Shown: piece after piece, positions 1-10,346 of the stretch
Position numbering within the stretch: position 1 is the stretch's first letter
Layout: each line of letters starts with the position of its first letter
From: Rhynochetos jubatus
Taxonomy: Eukaryota; Chordata; Aves; Eurypygiformes; Rhynochetidae
Reading direction: 5' to 3'
Length of the DNA stretch: 64,000 nt
Assembly (NCBI GenBank): GCA_027574665.1
Contig: CM050650.1
Location: 97,437,086-97,501,085, forward strand
Made by a program: the position numbers and the translations under genes
The notes under the pieces: generated by a model
What the model was told of the DNA's origin: nothing
The model's database searches: none
The model's input: only the letters and a program-made list of their open reading frames with translations

Positions 1-807
1 GAGAGAGGAGTGAGAATATGTGAGAGAAACATCTCTGCAGACACCCAGGTCAGTGGAGAAAGGGGGGGAGGAGGTGCTCCAGGCACTGGAGCAGAGATTC
101 CCCAGCAGCCTGTGGTGCAGATCATGGTGAGCAGGGCGATGCCCAAAGGAGGCTGTGACCCTGTGGGAAGCCCATGCTGAAGCAGGCTCCTGGCAGGAGC
201 TGTGGTCCTGTGGAGAGGAGCCCAGGCTGGAGCAGGTTTGCTGGAAGAACTTGTGACCCTGCAGGGGACCCAGGCTGGAGCAGGCTGCTCCTGAAGGACT
301 GCACGGTGGGGGTGGGACCCACACTGGTGCAGTTTGTAAAGATCTGCAGGCCATGGGAAGATCCCACATTGGAGACATTCTCTCTCCCATGGGAGAGACC
401 CTACGCTGGAGCAGGGGCAGAGTGTAAGGAGTCCTCCCCTGAGGAGGAAGGAGTGGCAGGGTCAACCTGTGGACTGACCACAACCCCCATTCCTGCTGCT
501 GACGGGGAGGAGGTAGAGAAATCTCATAGGGAGTAAAGTTAAGCCTAGGTAGGAGAGCTGGGGGCACAGGTGTTTTTAAGATTTAGTTCTCTCTCATTAC
601 CCTACACTGATTTGATTGACAATAAATTAATGTTCCCCAAATTGAGTTTGTTTTGCCCATGACAGTAATTGCTGAATGATCTCTCCTTGTCCTTTTCTCA
701 ACCCACAAGCCTTTTGTTACGTTTTCTCTCCCCTGCTCAGCTGAGGAGGGCAGTGAGAGAACGGCTTTGGTGGGCATCTGGCCTCCAGCCAGGATCACCC
801 CACCACA
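1..807 (+). mobile_element. Endogenous retrovirus LTR, 5' end outside window
   Basis: This is the 3' part of a GC-rich avian-type LTR. Seen in the sequence: six imperfect ~48-bp internal units (171-415), then an AATAAA polyadenylation signal at 621-626, a T/C-rich stretch, and a terminal segment ending in CCACCACA at 807, consistent with the CA end of an LTR. Order and composition match the U3-R-U5 layout of avian retroviral LTRs as I know them. The family name is not certain. No internal gag, pol or env follows, so it is either a solo LTR or the 3' LTR of a provirus lying to the left. ORFs inside it (174-536, 669-962 and the reverse-strand ones) come from the repeat and are not genes. Confidence 0.75.
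171..415 (+). repeat. ~48-bp imperfect tandem repeat inside the LTR
   Basis: A phrase close to CCCACGCTGGAGCAG starts at 171, 221, 269, 318, 363 and 399, giving spacings of 50, 48, 49, 45 and 36 bp. The units are clearly diverged. They sit in the U3 part, where tandem units in retroviral LTRs often act as enhancer repeats; that role here is inference only. Confidence 0.75.
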
Positions 808-3800
808 GTTGTACAAGAACCACATACACAAACTTTTCTGCTCTGGGAAATTTCAGCACGTCTTTGTGTGAAGAACCGATTTTATCACCTCAGAAAATTC
901 TTCTAGTCACAGTTGTTAGGTTTTTGCAAAAATACTTATATTTGTCCTCATTAGCAAGCTAAGAGGTACTGCTCCTTAGCATTCAGAACAAACACTTCAG
1001 TGAATATATTAACAATGAAGAGAAAATGGGAAAAACAAGATTTCTGTCCTTTAAGAGATTGTTTAGATATGAAGAGATTAATAGCAGTCACTGGAAGATC
1101 TGAACCAAGAATCTGGCTTCAAAAACTTCTCGGCTGATAATGGCACAAAGAAGTAAAAGCCAGACGTAAGTAAAAATTTTGTAGAGTCATATGGGCATCT
1201 TTAGGTCCTCAGATCCAAGAACCCTCACATTTAAAATCCAGGTCTGAATATTTTACTGTGCAGACCCAGGCTAGTGTAGCAACCTCAAGTTTAACGCAGC
1301 CAAACCAATCTTGGAATCCACATTTTTAAGCTTTTTTTTTTTTTTTTCAAACAGAAATGAGGTTGATACAATTACATGTGCTGAGGCTACTCTTTATATA
1401 TGGTGATTTTCTGAATCCTCCCTAATAACTGGAGAGTCCTGTCTGATTTCTCTTATATTTGGAAAAATGGTACAGATCTCAAAAATTATTAAACTCCAAG
1501 TTTTATGCAAATAAATGAACAATTAGAGAAGTGGGAGTCTGTTAATTAAATCCTGCACTAGAAATATATCCTCTTCTTAGAATGTGCATGAAAAAGAAGC
1601 CTGGAGCCTGGAATGAAAAACTTCATTTGTACAGCACAGTTTGTGAAAGCAGTGCTTCAAGTGTTCACATCTGGCCAAAGTTAATCAAGTACAATGCACA
1701 AATTTATAGGAAACTAAGGTTTATTAGCTTCAGTGTTCAGGGACAGATTTGTTTTACTCAGTAAATGATTTATTCCTTAATTTTTTTCAGTCTGCTGTGC
1801 CTCTGCTTTTGGCTGCGTTTGGGAGCAGAAATGCAGTAACACTGTGAGAAAGGCCAAGGCATTTCTGAGCCAGTCTAAAGCAGAAAGTCTGGGCAGTCAT
1901 GTGAAAATAAATTTGTTATGAGATTTGCAGCCCAGCTTCTAAATAAAATAAGTTTTGATAACAAGCATCCATTCTAGTGCATGTTGTTTCAGTCTTTGGG
2001 TTGTTTCTAGATGGCTGTCACCTTGGTATAAAGTAGATTAATTCTAATTATCTAGTCTAAGACTTTTCTTTTTCATTGACACATCATTTCCAAAGAAACC
2101 CCTCCTTGGTAGGGTTTAAGCCACATTGTTCCTTCTTCACATCTCAGATTGCGAAAAAGCCTTTTCCTGATTGCTGTATCAGAATATCTGCTAACTGCAC
2201 CCATGTGTGAGAGTGTCTGCAAGGAAACTGTAAAAATGTGCATATACATTTAGGCTTGATGAAGCAAAATCTATGAAATTATGGAGCTCTTTCCAAATGC
2301 TTAGGTCCACCAACATCACAGAAGTCCAACCACAAGACTGAACAAAATATAGTTTATGACTGTGTCAGTGTTAGAATTGTATGACTAAGTCACGCTTTTT
2401 TATTTTCTCCTTTCCCCTCGGTTTTTATGCAATGCACAGTAAATTGTATGTAATGCTTCTAGCATGCAAATGGCAGCCTCAGCAGCTACCGGTTAAGCTT
2501 AAGAATATTTGCAGTGGGATTTCCTAAAAGGCTTCATAGAAAAAAGGCTCATTGTTTGAAGCCCAATTCGTCTTTTGGTTAAGACTGATCAAAATAGTTC
2601 ATACAGATTTTCATAAGCTTTTTGCTCACACTGTGTATTATTTGGCTTAGTGATCACAGCTGAAAAGCATGATTTTAATAAAGAAGTTGAGTAAGTAGAT
2701 TAAAGTAAGTTGCAGGGGCTGCCTTATTCCAATGGTAAACTAGTTTAATCAAGGCAAGATAGGTTATATATAGCAAGTGTATTATCATTACTTTATTTGC
2801 TTATTGCTTGACATTCATATTTTAAGTAGCCAACATATCACAGATGATAAGAAAGATTACTTTTTAATTACCATCTGAGCTCCTTGATATGTTTCTACAA
2901 TTCCCTCTGATGAAGTAACGACAGCTATTACTGTAAACTGTAGTTCTAATTAGCATCCCCCATACACCCAGGAATCAATAATTTGTTTACAAGCTCCTAT
3001 AAGGAATTATTGAGGTAATCACTTCGAGTATACCCCTTGTACAAGGACAAATCCACGCTCCTGTGAATGCCTGTGCTAACTACAGATTGATTTTATTGAC
3101 TCAACTATTTAGAAAGAAGTGGTAGGAAAGAGGCTAGTGTCTCGGATGATGTGAGCAACATAACTGCAGGGCTGAACGGGTTCCCAGGTTTGGAACTGGG
3201 TGGGAATTTTGCTCATGGGTCTAGTTGCCACAGTCTGCCAAGGATTTGGAGTTTTTCTGGCTTTGTTAAAATCATGCGGGGCTATTCCACACTCAGTTGC
3301 AGTCTTACAAGTGCTGGAGGGAAGGTGCTGGTGACCCCAGCTGCTCTTTGTCCCTGCTGCTGTGGCTTGATTCAGGCCTCTGGCATGCTGCTCTCTCTGA
3401 GCCGCCTTTCCTCATTGGAAACTTCCAGCATGTAGAAGATAAAAAGTGTGAGAACATCAGTGTGGGCAGGTGATTACTAGCAACTTTGATAGTAGTCAAT
3501 GAACAGTCATATGTACCAACTGAACAGCAATGCCATCTTTCTGAGGAAGGAACAGTCCATCTCACTGGGCAATTTATATGTAAAGGAACTCTACTGCTTT
3601 TCCTGTAGCATTTAAAGCTTCTCCCGGGTATTTCCCTAATGAAGAGTTTAAAAACATTTGACCCCTTGCCAAAGATCTGGTTGTGTCTCTAACGCTGGAG
3701 TCCCAGATGTTTGAAAGCGAGCGACCTGGAGTCTGAGGTGGAGCAAACAGGTCCCAGTAAAGCAAGATCTACTTAATTGCATCTCGCTCTTACAACAATA

Positions 3801-3879
3801 TTTATGCAGAGACGGTGTTGTATTGTGATACATTCATTTTTGTGGGTTTTTTAAAGTGTTTTTCCAGATGAATGACTAA
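808..3879. other. AT-rich intergenic DNA, no gene seen
   Basis: No ORF here looks like coding sequence. There is a poly-T run near 1330-1347. The part from about 2860 to 3030 has several homeodomain-type TAAT/ATTA cores (for example TTTTTAATTACC and TTCTAATTAGC) and looks compositionally ordinary but repeat-free, so it could be a regulatory element; this cannot be tested without an alignment. The ORF at 3151-3435 and its reverse-strand partner overlap each other and resemble nothing I know. Confidence 0.5.
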
Positions 3880-4140
3880 CCGCGGCGCTCCGCGGGTCGC
3901 TTGGGATGCAGGTTACCATGGTTACCCTTGTTGCCTAGCAACCCCCGCCTTGCGCAGCTAAGTGCTCCGGCTCATGCCACTCCTGAGCAACACAGCCCCA
4001 CTCAGCTGCCGCCCCAGACCAGCTACCGCGACACTGGACGTGTTGTTTTGGGCTTATCCTGCAGTCCAGGGGATTAGAATTGGAGCTGTTGTTTGTATCT
4101 TGGGGCGGGGGGGAAGAAGAGGGGGCGGGCCAAACTCTGC
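3880..4140. promoter_or_regulatory. Small CpG-rich promoter-like island with paired X-boxes and GC boxes
   Basis: About fifteen CpG dinucleotides lie within ~260 bp, against almost none in the flanking kilobases. Two sites fit the RFX X-box consensus GTNRCC-N(0-3)-RGYAAC: one at 3912-3925, read on the - strand as GTAACCATGGTAAC, and one at 3930-3942, GTTGCCTAGCAAC. Two GC boxes (GGGGCGGGG at 4102-4110, GGGGGCGGGC at 4121-4130) lie on the right side. X-boxes are bound by RFX factors, which drive many cilium genes (established). The gene served is not identified. In mammals PTP4A1 lies divergently upstream of LGSN, so a leftward transcript is possible, but no PTP4A1 coding exon is seen here. 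Confidence 0.6.
3912..3942. promoter_or_regulatory. Two RFX X-box motifs, 4 bp apart
   Basis: The left site (3912-3925) matches the consensus perfectly on the - strand with a 2-nt spacer. The right site (3930-3942) matches on the + strand with a 1-nt spacer. The left motif is itself part of a 16-bp palindrome around CCATGG. Two perfect matches side by side within a CpG island are unlikely to be chance. Confidence 0.65.
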
Positions 4141-7100
4141 TCTTTCTTATAGCAATGTAAACCCAGCTGCAACTTAACATGCTGATGTAAATCCTCAGTT
4201 GTGCTGCAAGACACAAGTTTGCACAAAAGTTTATTTGGGGTAGGATTTAAGGGCAACAATTAGTTTCTCAGCCCAGACACCGAGCAAGTACTAACAAGCT
4301 AGGATCTAGCTCCTTTATTGGGTGAAATGCAGCATTGCTTCATTTAGAAACAAGTGGTGCTCACTTATGTCATTTCAGAAACAGAAAATGCATTTAATTT
4401 ATAAATAGGACTTAAAAATACACCTATAAAAAAGCTCAGCTTCTCCCAATGATGCCAATTTAATCTGAGTTAATTGCAAATTAAGAACAATAAATTTTAC
4501 TGGACTTTGTTATGAAAATGCTTCTCAAATGCTGCTGGTTTATTCATGCCCTGACTCACTGGCATCTACCCTTGGCCTGCAGAGGTCTGCGGTTGATAGC
4601 ACAGCCTTGGGTTCTGTTTCAGAGCCTCTTCTCAGAACAAGGACTTGCAACTGCTTTTCACCTGAGCACTCGGGATAGTATCTGTGGTCTAGCTGGATTG
4701 CTTACACAAGCACGATGACAAATTGCTTATGTAAGTCAGGTACTTTTGGTGCAATCTTGTCAGTGTGTAAATAGGCATGCCCTTGTCTTCCTTCTCAGCC
4801 TTCCCCTCTTCACCACTCAACAAACCCATTGATTTACAGTAGAAATTGACAAAAGAAAACAGTTTCTATGCTTACAGTCCTGAGTTTGCCCTTCCAAGCA
4901 GTGTTCTGCTGAACAAGAACTCTTTTAGGAGCTGGCTTTCTGGAGTATTGATCTGTTTTCTGCCTCTGGTACATACAGACGTACAGTCCAGTTAATGTGC
5001 TTTTGCAGTAAGTTCTTGAAAGCATCATTGTTCTCTTTTGGTTAATTCCTGCTCATGACTTCCTTGAGGTTCGTGCCACAACTGGTGTATCTTATGCTAA
5101 ATCTGATAAGCTCGGTCATCTGTAGTGCTACATCATTAACCTGATCCCTGGTTTGGGCTGAATCAGCTCAGACTCCTCCCAGCAGTCCTTGGGCACTATG
5201 TGGGAGTTAGTACAGAACAGAGGTTATTCCCTCTGGGCAGTTTGGAAGCAGCGACCGTGCTTTGGAGAGAAAGAGTGGTCAGTAGTGCAGACATAGGACA
5301 TTCTGGCCTTGCCAGTTTCAGTGTCGGAGAGAAGTTCTTGGCATGTTTAATCTTCCGTAAAGTAGTGTAGTACTTTAACTGGTTTATTCCAGCAAGTTGG
5401 TTAGTTGCCACCTCTTGAACAGGTTCAGCCTGATCACTTTCTGCAGAGACGCAGATAAGTACGGGACTTACTCTGATACATTTCCTGACATTATTCAGAA
5501 AATGAGAAACCTGCAAACACTGTTGGCAGTGAGGGTGCAGATGTCAGTGGTTAGGGTGCAGATGTTCTTCGACCAGTATCTGTCATTGTGAACAATAATG
5601 TTTCAGGATGCTTTCCCATTTCCATGGGGATGCTAGATTAGCAAGGACCACCTAGATCCACTGAGTGATGTTCATCTGCATTTATCTGTTAATTCTTGTG
5701 TTGTAATTAGATTGTTAGCAGTAGGGGGCTTCTAAAGCGCATAGCTAATAGGGTTATGATTCAAGACTACAAATAACCTCTACAGTTCAGTAAGAAAAGA
5801 AATAACAATGGCTTTAGCCAAACAAGGGGCTCGTGTTGCCTAGGGTCATGTGGGTGTCCTTGTACAGTGACAAAAGAAGGGACTTCTTGCTCACTTTGAA
5901 TGTTGTCCAGAATCTTTGTTAGAAGTGTATTTCTCCCTTATTTCTGTACCTTTTTCAGAGACTATTGAAGCTTTCAGTGTGTTTCTTCTTTTTATTTTCC
6001 ATTGTAATTTCACGTCAGAACTACTCTCAAATTACACTCTTCCTCTCCTTCTGTCTGTATATCCTATATCTTACGTTTATCATTAGAGTTGTATTTTTTT
6101 CTTTCTACATTCTGTTCCCTGTAAAAGGCTTCCTGGTTGAATATAATTTGTTTTTCTGTGTTAATTTAGTATAATAGTTCCCCTTGCCCCATTTGCAGCC
6201 CACATACTGATGCAACTTCCCCTTGTTTTGTTCCAATAAGTATTGCCACAGTACTTTAATAAAATGATGTAGGACTCTGTTTACAAAAGAGTGCTTCTGT
6301 GGTATTTTACTGCTTTCGCAGGAAGCTTAACAGCTTGCAGAACAGTAAGTGGCAAATGTTTAGTGCAACATTATGCCAACTTGAGGACAAACTGTTCCTC
6401 TCAGGAATGTTTTCAGCCTTAAATGAGAGGAAAATCCCCCTTGCAGAATGTGAATTCTTGGAGGGGGCAGGGAGTGACTGCTGCTTCTTCGCCTTGCCAG
6501 CAGCTCCCTTTCTCAAACACTTTCCAAGGCTTTTTCAGATCAGCTGTAGTGTACGCTCAGCATCAAGAAGTGATAAAGCTGTGACTGGCTTTTCCAGAGA
6601 AGGGAGGATTCCTTTCTTGTGGGTGAGGCTGTAAATTTTCCAGCCTGCCTCACACCACAAAGGTTGGCTTGCGCCCACAGATGCTGGGATGGTACTGGGG
6701 AGGGAGGCATGAGACCATGACAAAGCTATTAATGTGAGTAAGCAAAGACTAACAGCGTAGCTGAAAACAATGTGAGACAGAACAATTCAGAACTTAAATA
6801 TTTGCGAGTCAGACTGAAATACATGGCAATTCAGCCAGTGATGCAAGTCACCCACCAAGAAGATAAGTGGATATTAATGAATTAATGATTATTTTTACCA
6901 AACTTTGAAATGAGTTGAATTTAATACCATTCTCTCTGTTAATCCTCATAAGAGATAAAAGATCATTGGCAAGTGGGCTCTGCCCATCAGCAGTATTCCT
7001 CATCTCTGGACCTCAGCCTCAGGTTAAAATATTCTGCCGGCTTTCTGTGGTTTTTCAGGTCTTGGATTCATTAAAGGGGAACTGTATGGTCTTTACCTGT

Positions 7101-8293
7101 AAGCAGATCCAGTACTTCCAGGTGGGTGTCTGAGCTATACAGTGTTCCAGAACCTAAAGGTACAAGAAAATGCATTGTGTGTTTTTTATTTTATATCCAA
7201 CCTTTGGGGCAAAGCAGCACTCGGATGCTGTAAAGCTGACAGGGTGCTCAGCTGATGCTGTGAATTTAGCATAGGGAAAATACAGAGAGGTGCAACTTAT
7301 GGCTCTCAAACAGTGCTGAAAATGTTGTAAAGTCTGAATGAGTTTCCTCTACCTCAGAAATATGCTCTAATAAGAGGGGAAAAAAGGAATAAAAGTAAAA
7401 GCTCCTCAGATGAAACTTGTGATCTGATAAAGAAATGCCATTCTTCACTGGTAAAGGATGCCTCCAGTAAATCATGGGAAATACGGTCTGACCAGGAAGC
7501 TTCATAGGAGATAAACAACTTCTAGATCACAAGGCTCCTGAACTTGTACTTACAGTTCATAATGTAGTGAAGAACACTTCCACATTCATGATAAAGTGGA
7601 TTATTGTGTTTCAGTGTTCTTCATTTAAAAATAATTTTTCTATAGAACGTCCAGATTTTGCAGAAACTGTTTCCCATGAAAAACTGTTTTAACAAAATTC
7701 CTCCTTCATACGTATGCACAGGCTTCAGCTATGTCTAATCAAAGGGGCAGGAGTGTCCTGTAGGAGGACCCACAGCCCCAGGCTGGGGTGCTGACGGTGT
7801 GCAGAGGGACTGTGTTCTAGCCCCGGTGCCCAGGTTGCCTTCAGGTGTAAGTTGGAAGAAGGGGAGCTGAAGTATTCCTACGTTTCAGCTGGGTAAGGAT
7901 TTAGATAGGGTCAGCATGTGCTTTCAGACCTGCTCACTGGAGAGTGTCACACACCTTAAACAGCCGGAAAGCACTGCTTGGTGATTTGGCCATGAATTGC
8001 AAACTGGGTAGGCAAATTACCTTTGCAAACCAGCAACACCAGGAGAAGTTGTAGAGAAGGTACAATGGCCAGAAAAAAAGCTGAGAAGATTACTTTACAT
8101 GACAAAACAGTGCAGAAAGAGACATTTTAGTGCTCCAAAATTTTACCTTCATGTAGAACTGAATAAGTTTATCGTTCTTTACATCAAAAAGAACCATATT
8201 TCTGCAGAATACTTCAGTCATTTTATCTTCTGTGATGCAAAACTGACAGGTAAAATTGTTAGGCAGATGAATTTCAGAGGGTCAGTGCAAAAA
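4141..8293. other. Intergenic DNA, no gene or recognised repeat
   Basis: Mostly AT-rich unique-looking sequence with a GC-richer patch at about 7745-7860. ORFs in this stretch are short (up to 111 residues at 6299-6634, with an opposing ORF on the other strand) and show no domain I recognise. A short direct repeat with the core GGGTGCAGATGT occurs at about 5530-5565. Confidence 0.5.
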
Positions 8294-8874
8294 TGTGCTG
8301 GTTTTATTTGGGATAGAGTTAGTTTTCCTCACAGTAGCTAGTATGAGGCTGTGTTTTGGCTGTGCTGAGGACAATGTTGATAGCATACTCACGTTTTTGG
8401 TTGTTGCTAAGGAACGTTTATGTCAATGCAACGATTTTTTTCAGTTGCTCATACTGCACCTGTGTTCCCAGCTTTTTCTCTACAAGAAGCTGGGAGGGGA
8501 CACAGGCTGGACAGCTAATCCAAACTGACCAAAGGGACGTTTCATGCCATAAAACCTCATGCTCAGTATATAAGATGGGGGTTGGGCCAGGGGGGAGGTG
8601 CTCTCTGTCTCTCTCGGTGGCTCTGGCTCTCACTCAGTCAGTGGGTGGTAAGCAGTTCTATTATTTGTTTTCTTTTCTGTTATTTTCATTAGATATTATT
8701 AGTATTGTTAGTTTCACTATTTTATTTCATTTACTTTCAAGTATTAAATTGTCCTTATCTCAGCCCAGGAGTTTCCTTGCCTTTTCCTCCGATTCTCCTC
8801 CTCCACTTGGGGAGGGAGGAGGTGAGCAAGTGTCTGTGTGGTACTTAGTTGCTGATTGGGATTCAACTAAGACA
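8294..8874 (+). mobile_element. Solo LTR of an endogenous retrovirus
   Basis: It begins TGTGCTGG and ends in ACA. A TATATAAG promoter box is at 8567-8574 and an ATTAAA polyadenylation signal at 8743-8748, followed by a pyrimidine-rich region, which is the order expected for U3-R-U5. It is clearly related along its length to the LTRs at 24295-24913 and 60048-60572. No retroviral coding region adjoins it, so it is a solo LTR left by recombination. I cannot see a convincing target-site duplication. The 176-residue ORF at 8356-8886 is LTR sequence read through and not a gene. Confidence 0.85.
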
Positions 8875-9993
8875 AGGAAGAAGTAGTAGGTTTATACAAA
8901 AAAAAAAAAATTAGTTTTTCAAGCACATAGAAGCATTTTAGAGAATCAGGAAGTAACTAGAAGATCCTCCTTGATATCTCTAGAACTAGACTGTGGACAT
9001 GGAGTTTGGCAAGCTTTTGAGGAATTATTTGGGAAGTTCAAAAGATTCTTTAAATCATGTGGAAATACTTCTTCAAATGGAAATCCTGCCTCATTAAAGA
9101 AAAAAGGAAATAGCATGGGTGATGAAATGTTTGCTCTGTATTTAACAGGATGTACCAAGAAATGTAAAGAAAACATTACATTATGACATATGATCCATTT
9201 TTCATGTGGATTTCCAGCTGCCAGTAACCGTTTAAAGTCTTTTTTTTACTAAGTGATTAAATTATGCCTGTGTTGAGTGATAGGAAGTATCACAATGAGG
9301 ATATATGATGTGGCCTGTATTTCCCCTGACATCCTTGGCAGCAGTTAGTTTGTATTCATACAAAGAAAATACTGGACTTGAAAACTGAAAACTGTGTTCA
9401 AGACCTTCATTATGAGAAAGTGAAGACTAAGAGAATAGTAGCTTTGAAAACGGTAGTATGCCCCTCTAAATTAATGTTAAGTGACTGAAGCTTCATCAGG
9501 CACTAAAATGTCAAAGATGTAGAAATTTTCATGTTACTTTATATTGTTATTAACAATATATTTATTCTCATAGAAAGTTAATTTCTAACCATGTTTCTTG
9601 TTTTGTGGCAGTTTTGCAATGGCTGCATTATCTCGTGCAACGAAATGAGAACAAGTATGCTAGTAAAAATACAGTTTTTCTTTAGTATCTTCTACAAGCA
9701 GTATCCACATTCCTGCTTCCTAGATTCACTTACACATGATATTAAGAGTCCAAAGCAGGACTGCAGGAAGCAACAGTAGTCTGAAAGCAGCAAAGATAAG
9801 TAAGTTTTTGTGCTTTGCTGTTTTTCCTAATTTTTATTAGAAACACTTGTGTGAAAGTTCTACTTCTGGTAGTCATTTATCACCCATATAAAATTATCAT
9901 AAATATATGTATGAAAGTAGTATATGAAATGTCACATATACTTTATGATGTTAATGAAAAAAGAATTCATTTATGCTATAGTATTACTGGGAC
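8875..9993. other. Intergenic DNA, no gene seen
   Basis: AT-rich sequence between an LTR and a CR1 copy, with a poly-A run just outside the LTR at about 8899-8911. The short overlapping ORFs at 8946-9186 lie on opposite strands and are probably chance. Confidence 0.5.
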
Positions 9994-10346
9994 AGACCTT
10001 ATAGCAGCTTTCCAGTACCTGAAGGGACCTACAAGGAAGCTGGGGGGGACTTTTTACAAGGGCCTGTAGTGACGGGACAAGGAGTAATGGGTTTAAACTG
10101 AAAGCAGGGAGATTTAGATTGGACACCAGGAAGAAATTCATCATGGAGAGGGTGGTGAGGCACTGGCACAGGTTGCCCAGAGAAGCTGTGGCTGCCCCAT
10201 CCCTGGAAGTGTCCAAGGCCAGGCTGGATGAAGCTTTGAGCGACCTGGTCTAGTGGAGGGTGTCCCTGCCCATGGCAGGGGCGTTGGAACTAGATGGTCT
10301 TTAAGGTCCCTTCCAACCCAAACCATTCTGTGATGATTCTATGATT
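9994..10346 (+). mobile_element. CR1 LINE, 5'-truncated
   Basis: Sense-strand 3' end of a CR1 non-LTR retrotransposon. The sequence corresponds to the last part of the reverse transcriptase ORF and the short 3' UTR, and ends at the characteristic TGTGATGATTCTATGATT repeat. Severe 5' truncation is normal for CR1. The reading frame is broken (reverse-strand ORFs at 9971-10216 and 10141-10326 are antisense shadows). Confidence 0.93.

Noticed and set aside
8356..8886. 176-residue ORF
   Set aside because: Entirely within a solo LTR and not a gene.
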